A program made the position numbers and the translations under genes. The notes under the pieces were generated by a model. The model was not told the DNA's origin. It did not search any database and was given only the letters and a program-made list of their open reading frames with translations. This document shows positions 1-11,141 of a stretch of DNA of 64,000 nt, in pieces. Numbering within the stretch: position 1 is the stretch's first letter; every line of letters begins with the position of its first letter. This DNA comes from Agrostemma githago (taxonomy: Eukaryota; Streptophyta; Magnoliopsida; Caryophyllales; Caryophyllaceae): positions 51,912,953 to 51,976,952 of the forward strand of contig OY288256.1 in the NCBI GenBank assembly GCA_958450325.1, given 5' to 3'.

Positions 1-707
1 AAAGCAAGCACAGTAGTGTTGATATGTTTGAGCATCCTCTTTTTACGAAAACAATCTCTAATAGCATCACACAAATCTGGCCCAATAATATTCCAGGTAG
101 CTCGAAAAAAACCGGAGGAGTATCCATCATGGCCAGGAGTCTTATCTTTACCGATACTCCATAAGGCAGTCTTAATTTCAGTGTTAGTGAAAGGGAGCGT
201 AAGGTGGTTGACCTGGTTAAAGCTTGGCCCCTTACCAATGACGGTAGGGTCAACAGGTTTGAGCGGGGTATGCGTACCTAAGAGAGTGGAGTAGAAGGAA
301 ACAAAAGCCTCTTCTTTGCCTTGTTTTGTGTTGTGCTTAATCCCAGTCATATCCTCAATTTCCCCTATATGATTGATATTTCTTCTCTTAGTTATACGGT
401 CGTAGAAATATTTCGAGCATCCGTCCTCGTCTTGAATATGGTGAGCTTTAGCTTTCTGAGAGAGAATGCTCATTTCAGCATCATACAAACTACTATACTG
501 ATTTAGGAGCATGCGTTCTGGTTCAATGAGGTGTTGTTTGAGCGGGTCGTTTGTTAACTTGTCTTGGCAGTCCAGGAGTTCAGCTTTTTTGGCTGTGGTT
601 CTATCAGAAATCCGAGCATAATCAGTTTGGTGTAGCGATATGAGAATAGGCTTAAGAGCATTAAGACGAGCTACCAGTTTGTGCATCTTGGTTCCAAAGA
701 ATTGCTT
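1..707 (-). pseudogene. LINE (non-LTR retrotransposon) ORF2 fragment, linker and start of RT
   Basis: Reading the minus strand from 707 to 1 gives one open frame of about 235 codons. It starts near FFGTKMHKLVARL and holds DKTPGHDGY, the plant LINE counterpart of the DKAPGPDG motif that opens the reverse transcriptase domain, and ends at the window edge in RMLKHINTTVLA. This matches the stretch between endonuclease and RT in plant L1-like LINEs. A related stretch occurs in the LINE at 24456-28453, but the two are clearly different copies. The endonuclease side is cut off by the LTR-element insertion at 708; a few codons of the same frame (LLSSKK) may resume at 23846-23862 on the other side. 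The RT core lies outside the window. Inactive in what can be seen. Confidence 0.85.
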
Positions 708-2670
708 TGATATGTGGATATTTTACCTATTTTTGGTCCACATTGATACTCTTATTTAGTCGATTTACCACTCGACTTGCTATTATTTAGTCGTTTTGGG
801 TTTAATTAGTTTATTAGTCGAGTTTAGCATAGTTTAGTTATATTTATCGTATTTCTCGAGATTTCGGTACTGCGCGTCCATTTTTCCATTTGTAGGTATC
901 GACCCGGGAATAATCGAGACAAGAAAGACGGGTCAAGACTTGAAGAAAAGGAAGCGGTCAAGTTGAGCTTGACCGAAATGACCAAATCCATGTTCAATGG
1001 AAGCTGTAACATTGTTCATCTTCAATCAATCCCTCCACCATCAATATCTCCATCATCTTCATTACTCCATCTCCAGTCAATTCAATTTCTAATTCAATCT
1101 CATTTTCACCATCCTCCATTAAAGCCACCATCACCATCATCAATCATCTTTCATCAATCAAACATGGAATCAATCATCTTCTTAACTCCAATTCCAATTC
1201 ACCATCTCATCCACTTCAACTCTCCTTCACTCACCTCATCCTCTTCGATTCTCCGTTCAATCAACACCACCATTATCCTCACTTTCAATCACCATTGCTG
1301 TCCACCATCAATCCACCTCCGTCTTGACCCCATGGACCACCAGATTCCGACAACTCACCACCATGACAACACCGCACCACCACCGATCCCACCGTTAAAC
1401 CCCGTCCATTGCCTCGGCTCTCGAGTTCCGTCATTTCAGGTCATCCTTGACCAGGCTCCTACGCCAGCGAGCAACCGCGCGACCACCAGACTTCGGCGTC
1501 GGCACCAACGCACGCCGAGCCGTGCATAACCGGGACAGGGGAGTAGCAGCCGTGCGAAGTCCACCGTGCTCTTTGCCTCTCTCGATTGAATAATGGCTGA
1601 TAATTTGGGATATTAATTTTGAAGTCAAATGACGAGATAGCCCTTGCCTTTACTTTCTTTAATTCATTTAAGTAAAGGGCAAACTTTCTTTAATTCATTT
1701 AAGTAAAGGGCAATTTGGTATTTAATAAGAGTGTTTAGGATTGTCATTTAGTAATCGTCTTGTTTGTTTATGTGTAGTTAATGTTAGGATTAATTAAAGT
1801 TTTAGTATTTATTATTTCTTTAGGCTTATTATTATGTTTAGGGTAATTATTTGTGTTTTGATTATTATTTTATGGGTAGTGAGTAGTTTTCTTACTAGGG
1901 TCGATGAATCCCCGATTTGTTTGAATTGCGCGATTGTTTGCCTTGTATCGGTTTAGTTGGGTGATTGGATGAGGATGTGTTGGGGATTTATGGATAACCT
2001 TGATTTTTGGGGTTTGGTTCAAATTTAGTCCCTTGGTCATCGACGGGAGTCGATTAGGATTAATTGTCGATTCTTCCCTTTTATCTTGCCTTACTCTACT
2101 TAGTTGAACACGGGAGTGAGAATTGAGCGGGGTATCCTAACATTAGTTTCGATTAGCGTGTTTTTCATTGACTTGGGTTAGTTCGGGAACATCACGGGAG
2201 TGAGTCTTCGGTCTAGACCTTAGGATTCCGTCCGGGAGGGAGGTAAACGGGGTAATTAGTCGTTTCACGAACCCGGGAGGGAGGTGACCGACCTAGAATG
2301 CGCATTATCCTTGTCCGTGAACCCGACTTCCTCGATACTTGGCATTCGTTAGCGTGATTTGAATAAGTCGCGGGTGACATCGTCCCTTAGTATATTTTCT
2401 TATTTGATTACATCATTTCATCTCTTTGTTTCTTTTGTTTTCTAGTTTTTATCTTGTTTTAGATTATTAGTTTCTTTATGCATTTATTAGTTAGTCTATC
2501 TAGTTTAATCTCACTCTTATTAATCGATTCGCGTAGCTAATTATAATCCGAGACCGAACTAGTACTTGATCCCGATCTCCTTGAGGATTCGACCCGACTT
2601 ACCCTTGCTATTTTAGTTTAGGTTAGTTGGTTTATTTGATGGTTAGATTGACGATAAATCCCGACTATCA
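708..2670 (+). repeat. LTR 1 of the tandem element, with internal deletion
   Basis: This 1963-bp LTR is 312 bp shorter than the other two (2275 bp). The main difference lies near 1665-1735: a 31-bp stretch ending in AAGTAAAGGGCAA is duplicated, and the segment corresponding to about 6755-7090 of LTR 2 is replaced by a short filler. The lost part contains the TATA box seen in the other LTRs. A further 10-bp deletion is visible near 2230. It otherwise differs from LTR 2 by only a few bases in the first 950. Confidence 0.9.
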
Positions 2671-2673
2671 AAA

Positions 2674-2691
2674 TGGCGCCGTTGCCGGGGA
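2674..2691 (+). other. Primer binding site (tRNA-Asp type), interior 1
   Basis: The sequence TGGCGCCGTTGCCGGGGA begins three bases after the LTR end. It is complementary to the 3' end of plant tRNA-Asp(GUC), the primer used by Athila elements. Confidence 0.9.
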
Positions 2692-2768
2692 GATCAACGG
2701 ATTGATATTAGTTTATTCTTAGATTTATTAGACTACGCTTGGTCACTTGTTACTTGTTGCTTGTTCCT

Positions 2769-2969
2769 ATGACGATTTACCACATTCCACAACGTAAAGA
2801 GACATTGCATGATTATTGGGATAGACTTAAGAATTGCACTTATGAATTTGATGTTGAGATGTGGGAATTTTGTCATATGGTGTATGATGGTATTCATGAT
2901 AACATTAGAGGCATGATTGAAGAAAGTTGTCAAGGTAGGTTTACATTGATGCCATATTGTGAAAGATAG
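2769..2969 (+). pseudogene. Gag remnant (C-terminal part of Retrotrans_gag domain), interior 1
   Basis: The frame contains RKETLHDYWDRLKN and a following segment spaced like the last helices of Athila Gag (compare the intact copy at 39844-41058, where GEFESLNDSWSRFKS occupies the same place). The N-terminal two thirds of the domain are missing. A TAG at 2967-2969 ends the frame, and the same reading frame goes on beyond it as the acidic ORF. The same TAG is present in the second interior. The first ATG is at 2769, and there is no long open lead. It is most likely a decayed gag piece rather than a working protein. Confidence 0.65.
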
Positions 2970-2984
2970 GACCTTCTTAATAAG

Positions 2985-4325
2985 TTGGTTAATGATTCTA
3001 GGCAATCGGAGAGCACTAGTTATAAGAATACTTATTTGCCTCTCCATGTGGATGCAACCACTTTAGTTGATGACTTAGAGTCTAAGTTGGATGATGAGCC
3101 TCTTGTTAACATGACCACTTTGCCTACCATTTGTAATTTGATTAGTTCTCCCTTCCTCAAGGGATGTGATGATCATTGTAGCATTTATATTGGGTCTATT
3201 GTTCTTATTGATGATAATCTTGAGGATAAGAGATGTGTTGGTAATGATGTTATTAAAGAGACTCTTCTTGAGGTTTTTGAGATTGTTGATGAGCCATATG
3301 ATGAGTGCATGAGTGTGTTCAATGATACTTTTGATATGGAGAGGGATGAAAATTGTGTTCTTATGGAGATTCAAATCCCTTCCTCTAGTCTTAAGGATGC
3401 TTGCTTGCCTCACTTTATGGATGTTGATGATTTAGTTGATAATCCTTGCAATGAAGAGATTTCTTACTCTCTTGATAAGGTTGTTGATGATGTTGAGACT
3501 TGTGGTGAGAGTGTTGTAGGGATAGTTGAGAGCATGGGGGTATTTGAGTATAAATGAGATATGGATATTGATTTATTTGAGGAACCCATTTTGGAGAAAT
3601 TTGAGTCTTTTGCTCATTTTGAGGATGATTCCCCTTCATCTATTGATTATGTAGACTTTATTTCTCTTACCCCTTTGTTCGAGACCAAGTATCTTTATGA
3701 GACCAAATATGAGGAGGTAGCCCATAAAGAAATTTTATGTGCACCCTTTGATTTGATGTGAATGTTATTGTGACAAGTAGTGGATGTGTGTTGGAAACTT
3801 TTTTGTTTCCAAAAGATTATGAATTATGTGAATCAAGCATTGTTGAAACCTTTGATTGACGATGTTGAGGTTAAATGGGATGATAATAATGTTGACACAT
3901 TAGACGAACCCATTTTTGAGATATTTCTTGAGGAAATTCATGAGTCCACCCCTTCCATTCTTGATGAATCTTTTATTCCTATCACTTGTTTTCCTCTTGA
4001 CTTTCAGGTCCCTTCTTATGAGTCCATAGTCTTTGAGGATGCATTTTCATTTCACATTAATTGTTTTCCTAAAGACTTTCTAGCCCCCACTTATGAATCA
4101 ATGTTTGAATATTTACATGAAAGTGGTGTGATTTGGGACAAGGAAGGAGGCGTTTGGAAGAGTGACATGATGGTCAAGGAGACTAATCATGTCTTTTATT
4201 TGGTTTATAGCCTACCTCTCATGAAAGAAGTGGAAAAACAAAGAAGAGATCTTAGGGATGTTGGATACTATGATGAGTTTGGAAACATGAGTGGCCTAGG
4301 ATACCGATTGTGGGATCCCGGTTAG
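2985..4325 (+). pseudogene. Acidic Asp/Glu-rich ORF of the Athila-like interior, copy 1 (broken)
   Basis: The reading frame that follows the gag remnant encodes a very acidic, low-basic protein rich in D, E, V and S, with recurring blocks such as DLFEEPILEKFESF and PIFEIFLEEIHEST. In this copy it is cut by TGA at 3555-3557, and a one-base deletion near 3754 (compare 9127) brings TGA at 3759-3761. The frame then runs from 3780 to TAG-terminated 4325. The blocks resemble the acidic tail of the Gag at 39844-41058 (FFEKPIFEKFVEDES), so this is probably a tail once joined to Gag. No known domain is recognised. Function unknown. Confidence 0.55.
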
Positions 4326-5768
4326 ATTATAAGCTTAATTGTAGGTTTGGTGGTCCTTAAAACCGCGCTTCTTAGGAGGCACCCCAAGTTTGTTGTACAT
4401 ATTTATGTTTTTGTTTGTTCGTGTTTTTGTTTGTAGGTATCTCTAGCAAGAAACCACATTAAAGCAAGATGGCTAGGAGACATGAAATCAATCAAGTGTG
4501 GGGAATAATTACGCTTCAAAGGTATCTTCTCACCCTCCCTTTCCCTCCCTATTTTTGAACATTGAGGACAATGTTCGTTTTAAGTGTAGGGAGGTAGATT
4601 CTTGATTGATGGTTGTGTTGTGCTTGAGGAGTTTGTGGGTGATACTCTTGTTGGAGATTTCTTGGAGGCGTTTTGTGTTGTAAATATGTGTTTGTTGTGG
4701 GATTGTAGCTTTATGGCATTGTTTTGTTGTTTTTAGTTTCTTGTCTTTCATTTGTGTCGGTTTTGTGTTTTTCTTTGAAAAAATTGAAAATTTGGGAAAA
4801 TCCTAAAAAGTGAAAAAATGAAAAATTTCAAAAAGATTTTAGTTTTTCGGTTCACTTGTTTTCCTTGATAAAGTAATTTTTCTAATTTTCAACTTCTTTA
4901 AAGAGTATGGATTTTCTATTACTTATTGGTTGTTTCTTAGTATTATATATTAATTGTTATCCTACTGTAAGTCGCTCGGGATGTGTCCTTCACTTGTTTC
5001 CACCTTCCACCTCCCGTGTTGTGATTTTGGCATTGTATACTTGTCTAGGTGACTATAACCCAAGTGAAGATCTATCATTTTTTCGATCCCATATCCCACA
5101 AAAATACTCACAAAATAAAAGTTGATATTGAGATTTGCATTCATCTTTCATCCAAAAAGAGCTCAAACATCACAAACGAGCCAACAAAGAAAAATTCTCG
5201 AAAAGAAGAAAACAAGGGGGAAAAGAAAAAAGAATGAATGAAAAAAAAATAAGAAAAAAAAAATGAGAAAAAGAAAATTGAAAACATGAAAAATGAAAAA
5301 GAAGAAAAAAAGAAAAGAAAAGAAATTGATTCCTCCCCCGAGTATTCTTGTTTATCCTTATTCTCCATTTTGGATCGTTTCACGTGTCACTTGGGTAATT
5401 AGGACGATCCTAGCCCTTTGTTTATTCAAGGGGTCGAGACTTGTATACATTAGTCACTAACTCCATGGGAGAACTCCTTCTATTTGCATCTCACATCCCG
5501 ACATAGCATGGACCGAGGCCAAGAAATATGTAATAATAATTTTTTTTCAACCGATTTAGTAATCTTAACATTCATATTCTATATTTTAGTTGGATTCTAG
5601 GATCGTGACTTTTGATTTGGGGACTTGTGACTCGTTTGTTGTATGCCGTGTTTGTTCATTTTCGTGTTTTTGTATATGTTTTGTGTTTTTTTTCGTGATT
5701 TTATTTATGGGCCGTAGTTTGTCTCTTGAGCTTACTCGAGGACGAGTAAGAGTTAAGTGTGATGAGGT
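4326..5768 (+). other. Non-coding 3' part of interior 1
   Basis: No convincing coding region is seen. Near 4555-4590 lies a motif, CATTGAGGACAATGTTCG followed by AAGTGTAGGGAGG, which also occurs in reverse at 39250-39290 in the other Athila-like family and resembles the purine-tract region of Athila elements. A purine-only stretch lies at 5195-5325. The stretch ends in AAGTGTGATGAGGT just before LTR 2, in the place of a polypurine tract. Confidence 0.6.
5195..5330 (+). repeat. A/G-only purine tract in interior 1
   Basis: About 130 bases consist almost only of A and G (runs of GAAAA, AAGAAA). The equivalent tract lies at 10567-10700 in interior 2, and a C/T mirror of it lies at 38655-38760 in the minus-strand Athila-like element. 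Long frames of F and S on the opposite strand are an artefact of this composition. Confidence 0.8.
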
Positions 5769-8043
5769 TGATAAGTGGATATTTTACCTATTTTTGGCCC
5801 ACATTGATACTCTTATTTAGTCGATTTTACCACTCGACTTGCTATTATTTAGTCGTTTTGGGTTTAATTAGTTTATTAGTCGAGTTTAGCATAGTTTAGT
5901 TATATTTATCGTATTTCTCGAGATTTCGGTACTGCGCGTCCATGTTTCCATTTGTAGGTATCGACCCGGGAATAATCGAGACAAGAAAGACGGGTCAAGA
6001 CTTGAAGAAAAGGAAGCGGTCAAGTTGAGCTTGACCGAAATGACCAAATCCATGTTCAATGGAAGCTGTAACATTGTTCATCTTCAATCAATCCCTCCAC
6101 CATCAATATCTCCATCATCTTCATTACTCCATCTCCAGTCAATTCAATTTCTAATTCAATCTCATTTTCACCATCCTCCATTAAAGCCACCATCACCATC
6201 ATCAATCATCTTTCATCAATCAAACATGGAATCAATCATCTTCTTAACTCCAATTCCAATTCACCATCTCATCCACTTCAACTCTCCTTCACTCACCTCA
6301 TCCTCTTCGATTCTCCGTTCAATCAACACCACCATTATCCTCACTTTCAATCACCATTGCTGTCCACCATCAATCCACCTCCGTCTTGACCCCATGGACC
6401 ACCAGATTCCGACAACTCACCACCATGACAACACCGCACCACCACCGATCCCACCGTTAAACCCCGTCCATTGCCTCGGCTCTCGAGTTCCGTCATTTCA
6501 GGTCATCCTTGACCAGGCTCCTACGCCAGCGAGCAACCGCGCGACCACCAGACTTCGGCGTCGGCACCAACGCACGCCGAGCCGTGCATAACCGGGACAG
6601 GGGAGTAGCAGCCGTGCGAAGTCCACCGTGCTCTTTGCCTCTCTCGATTGAATAATGGCTGATAATTTGGGATATTAATTTTGAAGTCAAATGACGAGAT
6701 AGCCCTTGCCTTTACTTTCTTTAATTCATTTAAGTAAAGGGCAATTTGGTATTTTCATTTATTTGGTTATATATTTATAAGACCAAAGTACTAAACCCTC
6801 ATTTTTTTTGGTAGTATGCTGTGAGATAGAAAAAAGTTAGATTTTTGGAGGGTTTTAGGAGGAGTAGAACGAAGAAACAGAGGCTGCCTCCTCTTCCTTT
6901 TGGTTTTATTTCATTTCAATTTTGGTTTTAATTAATTTACTTAGTTTATTTCATTGTTTCTTCTTCGACATTCAACTTCTTATTTCTAGTTCTTTAATTA
7001 CTTCTCTTTTGGTATAATTTTCATCCCTTTTCTTATTTATGATTTATGATAAGTTTATGGTTATTTAGTCAAAGATTTTGTCTTTATAATAATTTGTAAT
7101 TAGGATTGTCATTTAGTAATCGTCTTGTTTGTTTATGTGTAGTTAATGTTAGGATTAATTAAAGTTTTAGTATTTATTATTTCTTTAGGCTTATTATTAT
7201 GTTTAGGGTAATTATTTGTGTTTTGATTATTATTTTATGGGTAGTGAGTAGTTTTCTCACTAGGGTCGATGAATCCCCGATTTGTTTGAATTGCGTGATT
7301 GTTTGCCTTGTATCGGTTTAGTTGGGTGATTGGATGAGGATGTGTTGGGGATTTATGGATAACCTTGATTTTTGGGGTTTGGTTCAAATTTAGTCCCTTG
7401 GTCATCGACGGGAGTCGATTAGGATTAATTGTCGATTCTTCCCTTTATCTTGCCTTGCTCTACTTAGTTGAACACGAGAGTGAGAATTGAGCGGGGTATC
7501 CTAACATTAGTTTCGATTAGCGTGTTTTTCATTGACTTGGGTTAGTTTGGGAACATCATGGGAGTGAGTCTCCGGTCTAGACCTTAGGATTCCGTCTTAC
7601 GAACCCGGGAGGGAGGTAAACGGGGTAATTAGTCGTTTCACGAACCCGGGAGGGAGGTGACCGACCTAGAATGCACATTATCCTTGTCCGTGAACCCGAC
7701 TTCCTCGATAATTGGCATTCGTTAGCGTGATTTGAATAAGTCGCGGGTGACATCGTCCCTTAGTATATTTTCTTATTTGATTACATCATTTCATCTCTTT
7801 GTTTCTTTTGTTTTCTAGTTTTTATCTTGTTTTAGATTATTAGTTTCTTTATGCATTTATTAGTTAGTCTATCTAGTTTAATCTCACTCTTATTAATCGA
7901 TTCGCGTAGCTAATTATAATCCGAGAACGAACTAGTACTTGATCCCGATCTCCTTGAGGATTCGACCCGACTTACCCTTGCTATTTTAGTTTAGGTTAGT
8001 TGGTTTATTTGATGGTTAGATTGACGACAAATCCCGACTATCA
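5769..8043 (+). repeat. LTR 2 of the tandem element (shared, central)
   Basis: This 2275-bp LTR serves as 3' LTR of interior 1 and 5' LTR of interior 2. It begins TGATAAGTGG and ends CCCGACTATCA. No target duplication flanks it on either side, which shows that the two units are not independent insertions. It holds a TATA box at about 6768-6780 and a CCATC-rich stretch (6060-6480) that reads as a His/Ser/Pro frame in all three LTRs. Confidence 0.92.
6768..6780 (+). promoter_or_regulatory. TATA box of LTR 2
   Basis: TATATATTTATAAG lies in the middle of the LTR, followed within about 70 bases by purine-rich sequence and a GAGGCTGCCTCC palindrome near 6880. Its position fits the U3/R border. The same box is at 12141-12154 in LTR 3 and is missing from LTR 1. 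Confidence 0.55.
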
Positions 8044-8046
8044 AAA

Positions 8047-8064
8047 TGGCGCCGTTGCTGGGGA
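8047..8064 (+). other. Primer binding site (tRNA-Asp type), interior 2
   Basis: TGGCGCCGTTGCTGGGGA, three bases after LTR 2, matches the tRNA-Asp primer site with one change (C to T) against the copy at 2674-2691. Confidence 0.88.
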
Positions 8065-8141
8065 GATCAACGGATTGATATTAGTTTATTCTTAGATTTA
8101 TTAGACTATGCTTGGTCACTTGTTACTTGTTGCTTGTTCCT

Positions 8142-8342
8142 ATGACGATTTACCACATTCCACAACGTAAAGAGACATTGCATGATTATTGGGATAGACT
8201 TAAGAATTGCACTTATGAATTTGATGTTGAGATGTGGGAATTTTGTTATATGGTGTATGATGGTATTCATGATAACATTAGAGGCATGATTGAAGAAAGT
8301 TGTCAAGGTAGCTTTACATCGATGCCATATTGTGAAAGATAG
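8142..8342 (+). pseudogene. Gag remnant, interior 2
   Basis: Copy of the gag remnant at 2769-2969 with the block RKETLHDYWDRLKN and the same terminal TAG at 8340-8342. Three or four codon changes separate the copies (for example WEFCYM against WEFCHM). The shared stop shows that it was present before the interior was duplicated. Confidence 0.65.
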
Positions 8343-8357
8343 GACCTTCTTAATAAG

Positions 8358-9698
8358 TTGGTTAATGATTCTAGGCAATCGGAGAGCACTAGTTATAAGA
8401 ATACTTATTTGCCTCTCCATGTGGATGCTACCACTTTAGTTGATGACTTAGAGTCTAAGTTGGATGATGAGCCTCTTGTTAACATGACCACTTTGCCTAC
8501 CATTTGTAATTCGATTAGTTCTCCCTTCCTCAAGGGATGTGATGATCATTGTAGCATTTATATTGGGTCTATTGTTCTTATTGATGATAATCTTGAGGAT
8601 AAGAGATGTGTTGGTAATGATGTTATTAAAGAGACTCTTCTTGAGGTTTTTGAGATTGTTGATGAGCCATATGATGAGTGCATGAGTGTGTTCAATGATA
8701 CTTTTGATATGGAGAGGGATGAAAATTGTGTTCTTATGGAGATTCAAATCCCTTCCTCTAGTCTTAAGGATGCTTGCTTGCCTCACTTTATGGATGTTGA
8801 TGATTTAGTTGATAATCCTTGCAATGAAGAGATTTCTTACTCTCTTGATAAGGTTGTTGATGATGTTGAGACTTGTGGTGAGAGTGTTGTAGGGATAGTT
8901 GAGAGCATGGGGGTATTTGAGTATAAATGGGATATGGATATTGATTTATTTGAGGAGCCCATTTTGGAGAAATTTGAGTCTTTTGCTCATTTTGAGGATG
9001 ATTCCCCTTCATCTATTGATTATGTAGACTTTATTTCTCTTACCCCTTTGTTCGAGACCATGTATCTTAATGAGACCAAATATGAGGAGGTAGCCCATAA
9101 AGAAATTTTATGTGCACCCTTTGATTTTGATGTGAATGTTATTGTGACAAGTAGTGGATGTGTGTTGGAAACTTTTTTGTTTCCAAAAGATTATGAATTA
9201 TGTGAATCAAGCATTGTTGAAACCTTTGATTGACGATGTTGAGGTTAAATGGGATGATAATAATGTTGACACATTAGACGAACCCATTTTTGAGATATTT
9301 CTTGAGGAAATTCATGAGTCCACCCCTTCCATTCTTGATGAATCTTTTATTCCTATCACTTGTTTTCCTCTTGACTTTCAGGTCCCTTCTTATGAGTCCA
9401 TAGTCTTTGAGGATGCATTTTCATTTCACATTAATTGTTTTCCTCAAGACTTTCTAGCCCCCACTTATGAATCAATTTTGAAGATTTACATGAAAGTGGT
9501 GTGATTTGGGACAAGGAAGGAGGCGTTTGGAAGAGTGACATGATGGTCAAGGAGACTAATCATGTCTTTTATGTGGTTTATAGCCTACCTCTCATGAAAG
9601 AAGTGGAAAAACAAAGAAGAGATCTTAGGGATGTTGGATACTATGATGAGTTTGGAAACATGAGTGGCCTAGGATACCGATTGTGGGATCCCGGTTAG
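8358..9698 (+). pseudogene. Acidic Asp/Glu-rich ORF, copy 2 (longest open version)
   Basis: This copy is open from 8358 to 9233 (about 290 codons, no ATG needed at the first codon because the frame is continuous with the gag remnant). It then shifts frame: the homologous protein continues at 9154-9504 and again at 9501-9698. The shift near 9225 (ETFD followed by TGA, with the acidic sequence going on in another frame) is shared with interior 1, so it is inherited, whereas the stops at 3555 and 3759 are private to copy 1. The protein is strongly acidic and has no recognised domain. Confidence 0.55.
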
Positions 9699-11141
9699 AT
9701 TATAAGCTTAATTGTAGGTTTGGCGGTCCTTAAAACCGCGCTTCTTGGGAGGCACCCCAAGTTTGTTGTACATATTTATGTTTTTGTTTGTTCGTGTTTT
9801 TTTTGTAGGTATCTCTAGAAAGAAACCACATTAAAGCAAGATGGCTAGGAGACATGAAATCAATCAAGTGTGGGGAATAATTACGCTTCAAAGGTATCTT
9901 CTCACCCTCCCTTTCCCTCCCTAGTTTTGAACATTGAGGACAATGTTCGTTTTAAGTGTGGGGAGGTAGATTCTTGATTGATGGTTGTGTTGTGCTTGAG
10001 GAGTTTGTGGTTGATGCTCTTGTTGGAGATTTCTTGGAGGCGTGTTGTGTTGTAAATATGTGTTTGTTGTGGGATTGTAGCTTTATGGCATTGTTTTGTT
10101 GTTTTTAGTTTCTTGTCTTTCATTTGTGTCGTTTTTGTGTTTTTCTTTGAAAAATTGAAAATTTGGGAAAATCCTAAAAAGTGAAAAAATGAAAATTTTC
10201 AAAAAGATTTTTTGTTTTTCGGTTCACTTGTTTTCCTTGATAAAGTAATTTTTCTAATTTTCAACTTCTTTAAAGGGTATGGATTTTCTATTACTTATTG
10301 GTTGTTTCTTAGTATTATATATTAATTGTTATCCTACTGTAAGTCGCTCGGGATGTGTCCTTCACTTGTTTCCACCTTCCACCTCCCGTGTTGTGATTTT
10401 GGCATTGTATACTTGTCTATGTGACTATAACCCAAGTGAAGATCTATCATTTTTTCGATCCCATATCCCACAAAAATACTCACAAAATAAAAGTTGATAT
10501 TGAGATTTGCATTCATCTTTCATCCAAAAAGAGCTCAAACATCACAAACGAGCCAACAAAGAAAAATTCTCGAAAAGAAGAAAACAAGGGGGAAAATAAA
10601 AAATAATGAATGAAAAAAAAATGAGAAAAAAAAAATGAGAAAAAGAAAATTGAAAAAATGAAAAATGAAAAAGAAGAAAAAAAAGAAAAGAAAAGAAATT
10701 GATTCCTCCCCCGAGTATTCTTGTTTATCCTTATTCTCCATTTTGGATCGTTTCACGTGTCACTTGGGTAATTAGGACGACCCTAGCCCTTTGTTTATTC
10801 AAGGGGTCGAGACTTGTATACATTAGTCACTAACTCCATGGGAGAACTCCTTCCATTTCCATCTCACATCCCGACATAGCATGGACCGAGGCCAAGAAAT
10901 ATGTAATAATAATTTTTTTTCAACCGATTTAGTAATCTTAACATTCATATTCTATATTTTAGTTGGATTCTAGGATCGTGACTTTTGATTTGGGGACTTG
11001 TGACTCGTTTGTTGTATGCCGTGTTTGTTCATTTTCGTGTTTTTGTATATGTTTTGTGTTTTTTTTCGTGATTTTATTTATGGGCCGTAGTTTGTCTCTT
11101 GAGCTTACTCGAGGACGAGTAAGAGTTAAGTGTGATGAGGT
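9699..11141 (+). other. Non-coding 3' part of interior 2
   Basis: Counterpart of 4326-5768, with the CATTGAGGACAATGTTCG motif near 9930, the purine tract at 10567-10700 and the AAGTGTGATGAGGT end before LTR 3. No gene is seen. Confidence 0.6.

Noticed and set aside
1431..1628. 65-codon minus-strand frame present in all three LTRs
   Set aside because: It overlaps the end of the plus-strand LTR frame, has no recognisable domain, and follows from near-identical LTRs.
3075..3413. Minus-strand 112-codon frames kept in both interiors (also 8448-8786)
   Set aside because: They are shadows of the plus-strand acidic frame. Identity between copies is explained by recent duplication.
5141..5383. Minus-strand frame of F, S and L residues opposite the purine tract (also 10535-10756)
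   Set aside because: It only reflects the A/G composition of the other strand; no start context or homologue, and the two copies differ by simple-repeat changes.
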